NCBI GenBank assembly: GCA_022566535.1
Contig: JADFIR010000026.1
Coordinates: 1-43,600, forward strand
Length of the DNA stretch: 43,600 nucleotides
DNA from: Planctomycetota bacterium
GTDB taxonomy: Bacteria; Planctomycetota; Phycisphaerae; Phycisphaerales; SM1A02
Direction: 5' to 3'
The position numbers and the translations under genes are program-made. Every line of letters begins with the position of its first letter. The first letter of the stretch is position 1. Under the pieces are notes generated by a model, which made no database searches, was not told the origin of the DNA, and saw nothing but the letters and a program-made list of their open reading frames with translations. Shown piece by piece: positions 25,770-33,888 of the stretch.

Positions 25770-26249
25770 TCAAGTCGGCCTCACGATGAAAAGCGGCTGG
25801 CCGAATTCAATCGATTCACCATTGCTCACGAGGACCTTCTCGATGGTCCCGGAGCATTCGGCCTTGATCTCGTTGAATATCTTCATCGCCTCTATCATGC
25901 AAACTACAGTGTCCGGGTCCACGGATGAGCCCACAGCCACGAACGGTGAGGAGTCCGGATTTGACGCGGCATAGAACGTGCCGACCATCGGACTTTCGAT
26001 CGTCGCCAGGGCCTGTTCGCCGGCCGCCTCGGGGGCAGCCATGGGCTCCGAGGCCGACGCGGGCGTGCTTGGCCCGGCGGTCGCCGCCGATGCCGGCGGG
26101 GCGCCCGCTGCCCCAACCACCTGCGGCACCTGATTGAGACCATCCCGCCGCAGTGTCACCTGCTCTTCGCTGTCACGAAGATCCAGTTCGGTGAGGTCGT
26201 TGGCGACCATCAAGCGCACCAGCTCCTTGAGCTTGCGAATGTCAATCAT
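25770..26249 (-). CDS. accB: Acetyl-CoA carboxylase biotin carboxyl carrier protein
   Basis: 159 residues from ATG 26249, with AGAGGAC upstream. The N-terminal helix (IRKLKELVRLMVANDLTELDLRD) is typical, followed by an Ala/Pro/Ser-rich linker (about 47-80) and the biotinyl domain with IESPMVGTFYAA and the biotin site IEAMKIFNEI, Lys123 being the attachment residue. It starts 11 bases after the M24 peptidase gene and is followed by accC, so the three are probably one transcript. Confidence 0.95.
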   Translation of the reverse strand: MIDIRKLKELVRLMVANDLTELDLRDSEEQVTLRRDGLNQVPQVVGAAGAPPASAATAGPSTPASASEPMAAPEAAGEQALATIESPMVGTFYAASNPDSSPFVAVGSSVDPDTVVCMIEAMKIFNEIKAECSGTIEKVLVSNGESIEFGQPLFIVRPT

Positions 26250-26260
26250 GGCATGGTCCT

Positions 26261-27421
26261 CTACCTCGCCGGTCCACTCGCCACGGCGGGCTCGATCACC
26301 GACGCCGCTGGATCCTTCGGGTAATCCGTAAGCACTCGGCACCCGTCATCAGTGATCAGGACATCGTCCTCAATGCGCACACCGCCAACGCCCGGAACAT
26401 AAATCCCTGGCTCGACCGTCATTACCATCCCCGGCTCGAGCACAACATCGGTGGCAAGCTGGTTGAAATATGGGTCTTCGTGGATGTCCAAGCCCAGGCC
26501 GTGGCCAAGACCGTGTCCGAATTGCTCGCCATATCCCGCCGCGTCGATCAGCCCGCGGGCCACCGCGTCGATTTCGGCGCACGTCTTGCCCGGCCGGCAG
26601 GCGTCGATCGCAGCACGCTGGGCGTCCAGCACGATCAGGTAGATTTCGCGAACCTTCTGCGGCAGCTGGCCGACGCCGAACGTCCTGGTCATATCCGAGC
26701 AGTAACCGTCGACGACGGCGCCCCAATCAATGAGCAGTGTCCCCTCTTGGATCTGCGCCGGGCCGCTGACGTAGTGAATGATCGAGCTGCGTGCCCCCGC
26801 CGCGACCATGGTTGGGAAGCTCGGACCGGTTGCTCCCCGCGCTTTCATCTCATATTCGAGCACAGCGGTCAGCTCTAACTCGGTCATGCCTATAGAAAGC
26901 CGGCCAAGGGCCTCGTCGAGTGCTTCCTGCTGAATCGCGATGGCACGCTGGATTGTCTCGATCTCCAGATCGTCTTTGCGCATTCGGAGCCGCCCGATCA
27001 ACCCCTCGGTATCGACCAGGCCTGACTCGCCGAGGACCGCCCCGAGCGTTGCCCGCTTCGTGACGGTGAGATGTTCCGCCTGAACGCCCAGGCGCTTCAC
27101 GCCGCTGCGGCGACAATGTTGCTGCACTGACTGCTCCAGACGGTGCCTGGTGCCCATGACGACTTCCGCGAGGGGGCTCTGCCGCCAGGGTTCGAGGAAT
27201 TCGTCGTACCGGGCGTCGCTGATGATCGCCGCGACATCACCCGAGACCACCAAAAGGCTGTCATCGCCGATGAACCCAGTCAGATACCGGATGTCCTTGG
27301 CGTTCGAGACCAGTAGTGCGTCGAGGTCGCAGCCGGCCAGCACCTCACCAAGGCGATGCTGGCGGGCTGAACAGGCGGCGATCGTGGCCGCTGACACGGG
27401 CTCATGGCCGGGCGTGCTCAT
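26261..27421 (-). CDS. M24-family Xaa-Pro aminopeptidase-like protein
   Basis: 386 residues from ATG 27421; an upstream start at 27499 would overlap the neighbouring gene. The creatinase/prolidase N-terminal domain (about 1-140) is followed by the pita-bread domain. Metal ligands are in LLIDWGAVVDGYCSDMTRTF (two Asp), GHGLGHGLGLDIHEDP (His), VMTVEPGIY (Glu) and GGVRIEDDVLIT (Glu). It should remove N-terminal residues before proline. A peptidase of this type directly before accB-accC is a known arrangement in many bacteria, where efp usually sits between; efp is absent here. TATACT lies 8 bases before the ATG. Confidence 0.92.
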   Translation of the reverse strand: MSTPGHEPVSAATIAACSARQHRLGEVLAGCDLDALLVSNAKDIRYLTGFIGDDSLLVVSGDVAAIISDARYDEFLEPWRQSPLAEVVMGTRHRLEQSVQQHCRRSGVKRLGVQAEHLTVTKRATLGAVLGESGLVDTEGLIGRLRMRKDDLEIETIQRAIAIQQEALDEALGRLSIGMTELELTAVLEYEMKARGATGPSFPTMVAAGARSSIIHYVSGPAQIQEGTLLIDWGAVVDGYCSDMTRTFGVGQLPQKVREIYLIVLDAQRAAIDACRPGKTCAEIDAVARGLIDAAGYGEQFGHGLGHGLGLDIHEDPYFNQLATDVVLEPGMVMTVEPGIYVPGVGGVRIEDDVLITDDGCRVLTDYPKDPAASVIEPAVASGPAR

Positions 27422-27429
27422 CCGCCAAT

Positions 27430-27435
27430 AGTATA
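27430..27435 (-). promoter_or_regulatory. -10 box TATACT, 8 bases before ATG 27421
   Basis: TATACT on the minus strand lies in the 62-base gap between the Pro-rich gene and the M24 gene. No ribosome binding site is seen, so the transcript may begin at or just before the ATG. Confidence 0.4.
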
Positions 27436-27483
27436 ACGTCGCCGCGATCTTGCAGCCATCTGTTGCGAACTGCCATGTTTCTT

Positions 27484-28218
27484 CTAGAGTTTGTCCCAAA
27501 CGTCGCGGTCACGCAAGGACACCGGCAGATCGAGCAGCTCCTTGAGCACGATCATCCGCCGCAGGGTCTGTGCCCGGGGGGTATCGTCTGCGCCGAAAAG
27601 GGGGTGCCCGAGGTGCTGTGGCGAGGCGGGCAGTTGTGGTCTCAGTTCCTGAGCCGATCGAGCAAGCTGCAGGAGCGTCTGCGACTCCGTGGCGATCGTC
27701 GTCAGCGGCGGTGGTGCAGCCGGAGCGGGCATCGTCGCCTGGGGTCGCTGCAGCCGCTGGGCGGTTGCCTGGCGGGCTGGACGACGTGGGACGGGTGCGA
27801 CGCCGACCGGCGGACGAGCAGGGCTGGGCCCGGCGGGTCCGCTTCGGGCCTGGAGCTGTTGGGGGGCATACCGCTCGCTGGGCCGTGGTGCAGCAGGGCG
27901 TGATGGCAGAGGGAATGGCGCGCGGGCCGCTGGTAGGGCTGTCGTCGCCGTGGACGGGCCGGCGGACACATGCAATTGGGGCTCTGCTCGGCTGCCCACC
28001 TCGCGGGCCCGAAGCTCCTGAAGCTGGGCTCGGCGACGAGCCGCAAGATCGTCGGTGCCGGGTTCCGTGCGGCGGGCCGCCACCTGACGCCGGCGTTGCT
28101 CGGCCAGGTCCTTGAGACGATTCTCCTGCTGCTTCTTATTCAGCTGCTCGCCCAGCGAGCCGAGCAGCCGCCAGGCGACAAGGGCCAGTACGATCGCCCA
28201 CCAGTACTTACCAAACAT
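27484..28218 (-). CDS. Hypothetical membrane-anchored Pro-rich protein
   Basis: 244 residues. One N-terminal membrane segment (FGKYWWAIVLALVAWRLLGSL) is followed by a charged helix with many Gln/Arg (NKKQQENRLKDLAEQRRRQV, ARRRAQLQELRARE) and a long Pro/Ala-rich linker (about 95-195). A conserved-looking end, TLRRMIVLKELLDLPVSLRD, resembles the tail of other planctomycete proteins of unknown function. The linker suggests a tethered C-terminal docking peptide. TATAAT lies 6 bases before the ATG. Confidence 0.75.
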   Translation of the reverse strand: MFGKYWWAIVLALVAWRLLGSLGEQLNKKQQENRLKDLAEQRRRQVAARRTEPGTDDLAARRRAQLQELRAREVGSRAEPQLHVSAGPSTATTALPAARAPFPLPSRPAAPRPSERYAPQQLQARSGPAGPSPARPPVGVAPVPRRPARQATAQRLQRPQATMPAPAAPPPLTTIATESQTLLQLARSAQELRPQLPASPQHLGHPLFGADDTPRAQTLRRMIVLKELLDLPVSLRDRDVWDKL

Positions 28219-28224
28219 GATCGG

Positions 28225-28249
28225 ATTATAGCTGATCGGCGGCCGATCA
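28225..28249 (-). promoter_or_regulatory. Leaderless-type promoter with overlapping palindrome
   Basis: On the minus strand TATAAT (28230-28225) stands 6 bases before ATG 28218. Immediately upstream, TGATCGG and CCGATCA form a palindrome with a 3-base centre (28233-28249) where the promoter spacer would be; it also covers the stop codon of the gene upstream. It could be an operator. Confidence 0.4.
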
Positions 28250-28870
28250 CGTCCTTGCGACGAGGATCGGCTTTGGTTGCCCCGGTTCGGCCAACTCGAA
28301 CCTGATGCCCAAGAGCCGCTTGCGTCCGGCCGCGCCGCCTGTCAGCGCTTGGGTTACAACGGCGTAGGTCCCGAAAAACACGCCCGACCAGAGCAGGTCG
28401 CCGAGGACTGTGAATTTAAAGAATGGCACCGCGGCGACGTAGCACTGCCACAACCCCCCCGGCGAGTGGGCGTAGAGGGGCGCGAATAGCCAGACCGCGA
28501 AGTTTGTGCTGAGGAAGAAGAAGACTGACCCGGAGGCGGCGCAAGCGCCCACTCTTAGGGCAGTCACCCTTGGCCGCAGCAACGGCCGTAGCGCGACGGG
28601 GAAGAGAAAAGCGCCGTAAACGATCAACATGATGCCGAGATGGTAGGTGCCCAAGCGCAGGTCACTGAATGCCAAGATCGCCACAGGGACGAATACTGCG
28701 ACGGCGCGGCGGGTAAAGAAGAAGCCTGCAAAAAGGGCTGCGGCGGCAACCGGGGTGAAGTTCGGCGGGTGCGGCAGGAGACGACCCGCGATTCCCACGA
28801 CCAGCAAGAGCGCAAAGACAAGTACCCCTAGCAGGGTTCGCCGGCCTAATCCGAAAGTCCATTTGTTCAT
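28247..28870 (-). CDS. DUF6580-type putative transport membrane protein
   Basis: 207 residues from ATG 28870; longer frames upstream overlap the preceding gene. About six membrane segments are seen: TLLGVLVFALLLVVGIAGRL, FTPVAAAALFAGFFF, AVFVPVAILAFSDLRLG, GIMLIVYGAFLFPVAL, and later ones. PPNFTPVAAAALFAGFFF and AILAFSDLRLGTYH are family-like and recall the substrate-binding S components of ECF vitamin importers. It lies 10 bases after a DUF4430 gene, a domain related to cobalamin-binding proteins. Transport of a cofactor is an inference. Confidence 0.75.
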   Translation of the reverse strand: MNKWTFGLGRRTLLGVLVFALLLVVGIAGRLLPHPPNFTPVAAAALFAGFFFTRRAVAVFVPVAILAFSDLRLGTYHLGIMLIVYGAFLFPVALRPLLRPRVTALRVGACAASGSVFFFLSTNFAVWLFAPLYAHSPGGLWQCYVAAVPFFKFTVLGDLLWSGVFFGTYAVVTQALTGGAAGRKRLLGIRFELAEPGQPKPILVART

Positions 28871-28880
28871 AGCGGCCTCG

Positions 28881-29327
28881 TCATTGATCCTTCCCCGCAT
28901 CGAATCTCCACAGGACAACGTCGGAGGGTTGCAGCTTCTGGATCCCGAAGCTCTTGTCGGCAAAATCCGTGTTGACCCAATACAGCCAGTTCTTGTGATC
29001 TGCGCCGCCGCCTTCGCTTTCGAGGTCATCGATCCTGGTCAGCAGCGCGGTCTGCCCCGATCCTTTGTACTCGAAGGTGATACCGTGAGGTGAACTCTTC
29101 GCCTGATTCATGGCGTCGAGAACGGTCATGTCCTTACGCCAATGAATCGCCGTGAAGTGCTTCTGCACTCCATCGTTGTAGTCTACGACGAGTCGCACGC
29201 GGTGGCCGGCTGGGCCGCTTGCCCCCCAGCCGGCGAAGGCCAAAGCAGTCAACGAAACGGTCGCGGGCGCGATGACAGCGACGACACCCAGAGCGAGCGC
29301 GGATGGAAGGATGCGAGACGCTTTCAT
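28881..29327 (-). CDS. Exported DUF4430 (transcobalamin-like domain) protein
   Basis: 148 residues. A signal peptide or N-terminal anchor (LPSALALGVVAVIAPATVSL) is followed by one DUF4430 domain: VRLVVDYNDGVQKHF, MTVLDAMNQAKSSPHGITFEYKG, LTRIDDLESEGG, NWLYWVNTDFADKSFGIQKL, VVLWRF. In animals this fold forms the C-terminal part of transcobalamin and intrinsic factor. No lipobox is seen. It is followed 10 bases later by the DUF6580 membrane protein, so the two form an operon and probably a functional pair. Confidence 0.8.
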   Translation of the reverse strand: MKASRILPSALALGVVAVIAPATVSLTALAFAGWGASGPAGHRVRLVVDYNDGVQKHFTAIHWRKDMTVLDAMNQAKSSPHGITFEYKGSGQTALLTRIDDLESEGGGADHKNWLYWVNTDFADKSFGIQKLQPSDVVLWRFDAGKDQ

Positions 29328-29588
29328 TTTGTTTGCCCCAGATTTAGGGCCGACGTCTTCAATAGGCGTGGCTCAATGGGTCTGGAAGGACAGGGATTGA
29401 ACACGATATCCAGGTGGTGCGTCAAGGGTAGAGTCCGTTCAGGGCGTCCCCGGCGGGTGCCGAAGACGCCGCTTGCGGCCCGAGCAGGACAACCGCCCCA
29501 TGCCCTGGGGGTTGACCATCGCATCTGGCCGATTGTACAGTGGTCCTGAGCAACCAAGTCGTCCTATTTGAGGGAAAGGGTCCGCGAA

Positions 29589-30308
29589 ATGACATTGCTG
29601 TCCGGTATTCGCAACCTGGTTACGCGCAAGAAGACGCCTGTGGAGGTTGATCTGCAAGGCACGCAGGCCGAGAAATTGCCCGAGAGGGTCCAGGCGGCAG
29701 AGCCTTCGTTCGCCAACCGCTCCGCTTCGGCCGAGCCCAACGGCCATGGGCGAGGATCGACAGCGGCGAAGCGGGGCGAGAGTGATGTCGCCAGCTTATT
29801 GGGCAAGATTGACGATCGTCTGGGGGCCCAGACCGACCAGACCCAGCGCCTCTTGCAACCGATGGAGAAGTTGCCTCAGGCGATGGATGCCCTGGCGGAA
29901 GTCAGCGGTAAATGCACGCAGATGCTTGAACTTTCCCGCGATCAGGTTGATCAGGCCAGGGCCCGCGAGGAGGCCATCAACGCCGCGCTGGGGCGCCTCA
30001 GCGACACGTCGGCACACGACGCCAAGGGGCTTCAGCAGGTTCAGCAGCAGCTCGATTTGAATACTCAAACAATCCGAAAGGCAGCGGAATCCATCGGCGC
30101 TGTCAGTCGAGACCTTCACGACGTTGCCAAGTCAACCCGTCGGACGCTGGAAGCTCTCTCTGCGGCGGACCGATCCGGTGAGGACCGCGACGCCAAGCTG
30201 GTCGAATTGCTGGGACACGCGCAAAAAAGGATGATCCTGGTTGTGGGCCTCTGCGGAGCGACGTCAATCCTCGCAATCATCATGGCGGCGCTGGCGCTGC
30301 TGAACTGA
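29589..30308 (+). CDS. Coiled-coil protein with C-terminal membrane anchor
   Basis: 239 residues from ATG 29589; an in-frame start at 29568 is less likely. A disordered lead of about 75 residues is followed by a long heptad-like helix region (about 75-205: LLGKIDDRLGAQTDQTQRLL, QVQQQLDLNTQTIRKAAES, STRRTLEALSAADRS). One C-terminal membrane segment (MILVVGLCGATSILAIIMAA) ends the protein. The layout resembles tail-anchored structural or tethering proteins, and the helical part resembles a chemoreceptor stalk without the signalling tip. Function unknown. It converges on the second ABC exporter. Confidence 0.7.
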   Translation: MTLLSGIRNLVTRKKTPVEVDLQGTQAEKLPERVQAAEPSFANRSASAEPNGHGRGSTAAKRGESDVASLLGKIDDRLGAQTDQTQRLLQPMEKLPQAMDALAEVSGKCTQMLELSRDQVDQARAREEAINAALGRLSDTSAHDAKGLQQVQQQLDLNTQTIRKAAESIGAVSRDLHDVAKSTRRTLEALSAADRSGEDRDAKLVELLGHAQKRMILVVGLCGATSILAIIMAALALLN

Positions 30309-30365
30309 TGGTGATGGAGTCCCCGGCCGATCGGACGGGCTCGCCACCGACTTGTGGCTGGGCGC

Positions 30366-32183
30366 CTAGCCGGCCGCGACCAATTGGGTCTTCGTGAGCC
30401 GTCGGTAGAGATCGCAATCTTCGAGAAGCTCCTCGTGCGAGCCCTCAGCGATGATGCGGCCGCCATCCATCACCACGATGCGGTCGGCGTTGAGCACCGT
30501 GGACAATCGATGGGCGATGAGCAGAGCCGTGCGACCCTGGCAGAATTCGGCCAGGGCGGCGTTGATCTGCGCCTCGGACTCGGCGTCAATCTGGCTGGTC
30601 GCCTCATCGAGGATGAGAATCGACGGGTCACGCAGGATGGCCCGGGCGATGGCCAGACGCTGGCGCTGTCCGCCGGAGAGTGACGCGCCTTGCTCGGCGA
30701 GGTCGGTGTCGTACCCATTGGGCAGTTCGAGGACAAAATCTTCAGCGTGTGCCCGCCGGGCGGCGTCGATGATCTGCTCGCGGCTCGGTGCTGCGGCCCC
30801 GAAGGCGATATTCTCAGCGACACTGCCGCGAAACAAGACCGTCTCCTGCGTCACCACACCAAATTGCCGGCGAAGACTGGTCAGATTGACGGTTGAAATG
30901 TCAGTACCGTCGATCAACACCCGACCGGAATCCGGCTCGAGCAGGCGTGGGAGCAGGCTGATGAGCGTCGTCTTGCCGGAGCCGTTTGGCCCGACAAAGG
31001 CCAGCCGTTCACCGTGTGTGATCGTTAATGTCAGCCGATCCACCGCCGGGCGATCCGACCCGGGGTAGGTGAACGAGACGTTGGCGAATTCGATCGTTTT
31101 GGAATGACGCGACAGGTTGGGCAGTCGTAGCGGGCCGGCCGCCTCGCGCTGTTGGGAGAGGATCTCATCAAGACGTTCAGCGGGGGCGGCTGCGGCGTGC
31201 ATCTCGTTGACCAGCCCGGCCAGTGGGCGAAACGACGCGCCCGCCACGGCCAGCGAACCCAGGGTGAGGACGAACCGCTCGAACGGGAGATTGCCGGCGA
31301 TGATTTGCTTGGCGGCGAAAATGGCCAGGGAACCGATGATCAACACCGCCAGCGTCTCCACGACCGGCCCCGTCAGGGCCCGGGCCGTGCGTACCCTGAG
31401 CTCCTGCTTCACGACCGCCTTGTTGATGCGATGGAACCACCTTGCGGCGTGCCGCTCGCCGGTGTTGGCCTTGACCGCTCGCAGCCCGTGCAGCGTCTCG
31501 GTGGCGACCCGGAGAAGCCCTTCCTGGGCCTCGAGGGATCCCCGAGTGCCTCGGCGGATCCGCTTGCCGAGCTTGCGGAGCACGATCAACAGCAGCGGGG
31601 CCGCCACGGCCGCTGAGAGCGCCAATCGCCAGTCGAAGACCAGCGCCGCGGCAAATGCGGCCAATCCCTTGAGCACTTGGGTGACTGCCTTGCTCGTGAC
31701 AGCGATGAATCCGCGTTGCAACTCAGCCGCATCTCGAACGATCCTGGCCACGAACTCAGATGGCCCGCGGGCAATGACCCGGCTCAGCGGCAGGTGGAGC
31801 ACGTGGCGATAGGTGTCCTGACGGATGCGCGCGATGGTCTTTGTGGCTAGCGTCTGGCTCAGGTATTGATGCATGAAGTTCGCTGCGCCGCCCAGCACGG
31901 TAAGCACCGCGATCACACAGATAATCAACACCACGCCGTCGAACCGCTCCGGCGGGAGTCTGGCGATAATTTCGTCCGGAACACGGATCCAAGGCTCCTT
32001 CTCGTTGAACTGTCGCGCGAGCTGATCAAGTGAATCACCGCGCAGGATGAGCCGCAGCATCGGCCCAAGTGTGAGCAACCCTACGCCGAGCCCGCTGGCT
32101 GAGATGAGTGCAAAGACAAATGCCCATGCCACCGTGGCCCGGTTCCGCAGCATCTGCCTGACATAGGTCCAGAACGCAGCCAT
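30366..32183 (-). CDS. ABC transporter, fused permease and ATPase (MsbA-like)
   Basis: 605 residues from ATG 32183. A longer frame reaches 32819 but runs antisense-like through aroA and is rejected. The six-helix exporter domain (about 15-330) is followed by the ATPase domain with Walker A GPNGSGKTT, signature LSGGQRQRLAIARA, Walker B ILILDEAT and H-loop IAHRLST. It resembles lipid and multidrug exporters such as MsbA; the substrate is unknown. TACTAT lies 7 bases before the ATG, and no ribosome binding site is visible. Confidence 0.92.
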   Translation of the reverse strand: MAAFWTYVRQMLRNRATVAWAFVFALISASGLGVGLLTLGPMLRLILRGDSLDQLARQFNEKEPWIRVPDEIIARLPPERFDGVVLIICVIAVLTVLGGAANFMHQYLSQTLATKTIARIRQDTYRHVLHLPLSRVIARGPSEFVARIVRDAAELQRGFIAVTSKAVTQVLKGLAAFAAALVFDWRLALSAAVAAPLLLIVLRKLGKRIRRGTRGSLEAQEGLLRVATETLHGLRAVKANTGERHAARWFHRINKAVVKQELRVRTARALTGPVVETLAVLIIGSLAIFAAKQIIAGNLPFERFVLTLGSLAVAGASFRPLAGLVNEMHAAAAPAERLDEILSQQREAAGPLRLPNLSRHSKTIEFANVSFTYPGSDRPAVDRLTLTITHGERLAFVGPNGSGKTTLISLLPRLLEPDSGRVLIDGTDISTVNLTSLRRQFGVVTQETVLFRGSVAENIAFGAAAPSREQIIDAARRAHAEDFVLELPNGYDTDLAEQGASLSGGQRQRLAIARAILRDPSILILDEATSQIDAESEAQINAALAEFCQGRTALLIAHRLSTVLNADRIVVMDGGRIIAEGSHEELLEDCDLYRRLTKTQLVAAG

Positions 32184-32190
32184 AGTGCAG

Positions 32191-32196
32191 ATAGTA
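32191..32196 (-). promoter_or_regulatory. -10-like box TACTAT, 7 bases before ATG 32183
   Basis: TACTAT on the minus strand is followed by ctgcact and the ATG of the exporter. No -35 match is seen. Confidence 0.3.
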
Positions 32197-32224
32197 TTGC
32201 CTCTCGATACACGTCCGTACAGCA

Positions 32225-32249
32225 AGCCGCGTCGTCCTCGACCGCGGTT
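32225..32249 (+). repeat. Dispersed GC-rich repeat, copy 1
   Basis: The core agccgcgtcgtcctcgaccg plus cggtt recurs at 32297-32321 (25 of 25 bases) and, for 23 bases, at 33746-33768. Copies 1 and 2 stand 72 bases apart behind the 3' end of aroA. Confidence 0.8.
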
Positions 32250-32296
32250 GCTGCGGGGCGGCCGTACAGTGATTGGGTTCTTCGTTGGCTCGGGCG

Positions 32297-32321
32297 AGCC
32301 GCGTCGTCCTCGACCGCGGTT
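32297..32321 (+). repeat. Dispersed GC-rich repeat, copy 2
   Basis: Same core as copy 1, followed in both by tNctgcgg. It ends 11 bases before the stop codon of aroA. Confidence 0.8.
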
Positions 32322-32332
32322 CCTGCGGCACC

Positions 32333-33715
32333 CTACTGATACAATTTTGCGAAGTCCTTCCAGAACGTCGGGTAGCTCTTGGACACGCAGGCCGGGTTCT
32401 TGATGGAAATCCCCGGCCGGGCAAGGCCGAGCACCGCAAACGCCATGGCCATGCGGTGATCGTTGTAGGTCTCGATCACTACTGGCTCGTCGTGGCGGGT
32501 CGAGGGATCGATGGCGATCGAATCGTCGGTGGTCTCGACCGTGCAGCCGATCCTGCGCAGCTCGTTGGCCAGCGCCGCAATGCGATCGGTCTCTTTGTGG
32601 CGGAGTGTGTGAAGACCGGTGAACCCTGAACGGTTCTTCATCATCGCCGCACCCACCGCCAGCACTACGGCTCCGTCCGGGAAGAGTGAACAATCGCACT
32701 TCAGCTTGCCGGTTTTTCGACCACGCTCTACATGCCAGTGATAGCTGTCGTCTTCGGAAAGCCAGGAAAAGCGCTGATTGATCAGATTCGCATGTCCAAG
32801 TTCTCTCACAAGGTGCCAATCAGACTGGTACGGCCTTGGCGAGAAACGGTATAGAGTGACCTTGGATCGACGCGAGAGCCATGCGGCTACGACCCAATAC
32901 ACTGCACCACTTGCGTCGCTCTCTACCAGGAACCGCTGCCCACCCAGTGTTGCTTGAGTGATTTGAACGGACTCGGGCAAGTCTCCGTTGATCCTGTCCC
33001 AAAACTGACCTCCAGGGACCAGTTCCCAAGATGGGATGGCGAAGTCCGACTGCCATTCCTCCAAGAGATTCAGCGTGAGTTGAACGTACGTCGGACTCGT
33101 GACCTCACGATCAAGCTGGAAACGAAGCCCTGCCGAAAGAAACGGAGCAATGAGAATCAGTGCTGAGACGAATTGACTTGACACCGTGCTCCCTATCGCG
33201 ACCGTGCCACCCATGAATGATTGACTCGGTTGCACACGCACCGGCAAACGGCGTTCTTCTTCGACGTATTCGATCTTCGCGCCGAGTTGGCGGAGCATGT
33301 CCACGCCTTCGGCGATGGGGCGCCGGCGCATGCGTGGGCTGGCATCGACGACGACCGGCTCTGCGGCCAGACACGCGGCGGCGATCATGAAGCGGGTCGG
33401 AGCGCCGCCGTCGCCGAGGTTGATCTCCCCGCCACGAGGGAATCGCCCCCCTACCCCCTTGATGAACACATCCTCACCATCCCAGCGGGCCTCGGCGCCG
33501 AGCGTGCACAAGGCCTTGAGCAACAGATCGGTGTCATCGGCTCGCAACGGACGAATGATCTGTGACTCGCCTTCGGCCAGCGCCGCCAGGATGTAGGCCC
33601 GGCAGGTGATGCTCTTGGAGCCCGGCGGGGTGATCGTGACATCAAACGGCTTCGTCAGCGGCTCGATCGGCAGCGGATCGGGCAGTTGATCCAGCGGCAG
33701 CGTGTAGTCAATCAC
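32333..33715 (-). CDS. aroA: 3-phosphoshikimate 1-carboxyvinyltransferase (EPSP synthase)
   Basis: 460 residues from GTG 33715. It joins phosphoenolpyruvate to shikimate 3-phosphate in the chorismate pathway. PPGSKSITCRAYILAAL is the substrate-binding start, with Cys where Asn is usual. GDGGAPTRFMIAA replaces the usual N-A-G-T motif. RRRPIAEGVDMLRQLGAKI, KETDRIAALANELRRIG and YNDHRMAMAFAVLG are also present. The variant motifs suggest a divergent class of the enzyme. No ribosome binding site is seen; TAAGAT lies 6 bases upstream. GC-rich repeats flank the gene on both sides. Confidence 0.93.
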   Translation of the reverse strand: MIDYTLPLDQLPDPLPIEPLTKPFDVTITPPGSKSITCRAYILAALAEGESQIIRPLRADDTDLLLKALCTLGAEARWDGEDVFIKGVGGRFPRGGEINLGDGGAPTRFMIAAACLAAEPVVVDASPRMRRRPIAEGVDMLRQLGAKIEYVEEERRLPVRVQPSQSFMGGTVAIGSTVSSQFVSALILIAPFLSAGLRFQLDREVTSPTYVQLTLNLLEEWQSDFAIPSWELVPGGQFWDRINGDLPESVQITQATLGGQRFLVESDASGAVYWVVAAWLSRRSKVTLYRFSPRPYQSDWHLVRELGHANLINQRFSWLSEDDSYHWHVERGRKTGKLKCDCSLFPDGAVVLAVGAAMMKNRSGFTGLHTLRHKETDRIAALANELRRIGCTVETTDDSIAIDPSTRHDEPVVIETYNDHRMAMAFAVLGLARPGISIKNPACVSKSYPTFWKDFAKLYQ

Positions 33716-33721
33716 GTTTCG

Positions 33722-33727
33722 ATCTTA
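33722..33727 (-). promoter_or_regulatory. -10 box TAAGAT, 6 bases before GTG of aroA
   Basis: TAAGAT, then cgaaac, then GTG. The region further upstream is the dispersed repeat, and no -35 is recognisable. Confidence 0.35.
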
Positions 33728-33745
33728 GCGAGCCGCGCCTCAGCG

Positions 33746-33768
33746 AGCCGCGTCGTCCTCGACCGCGG
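33746..33768 (+). repeat. Dispersed GC-rich repeat, copy 3
   Basis: 23 bases match copies 1 and 2. A partial extra unit (agccgcgcctcagcg) precedes it. It lies about 30 bases upstream of the aroA start. Confidence 0.75.
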
Positions 33769-33845
33769 CCGTCATCGGTGGGCAACAGGCGCTGGCCCGC
33801 TTGGCTTCACACACCCCCACCGTTGTCTTTGCTGGAGAAGAATGC

Positions 33846-33862
33846 GGCGGGGCAAGCCCGCC
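33846..33862 (-). terminator. Hairpin after the GroES-like gene
   Basis: GGCGGG (33846-33851) pairs with CCCGCC (33857-33862) around 5 bases. On the minus strand it is followed by gcattcttctcc, only moderately T-rich. It lies 27 bases behind the GroES-like stop codon. Confidence 0.4.
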
Positions 33863-33888
33863 CGCGAAACGGGTCACTTGTCTACACT

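Noticed and set aside
32184..32819. N-terminal extension of the second ABC exporter into the aroA region
   Set aside because: The extension is Arg/Gly-rich, overlaps the well-recognised aroA gene and contains the dispersed repeats; the family start is at 32183.
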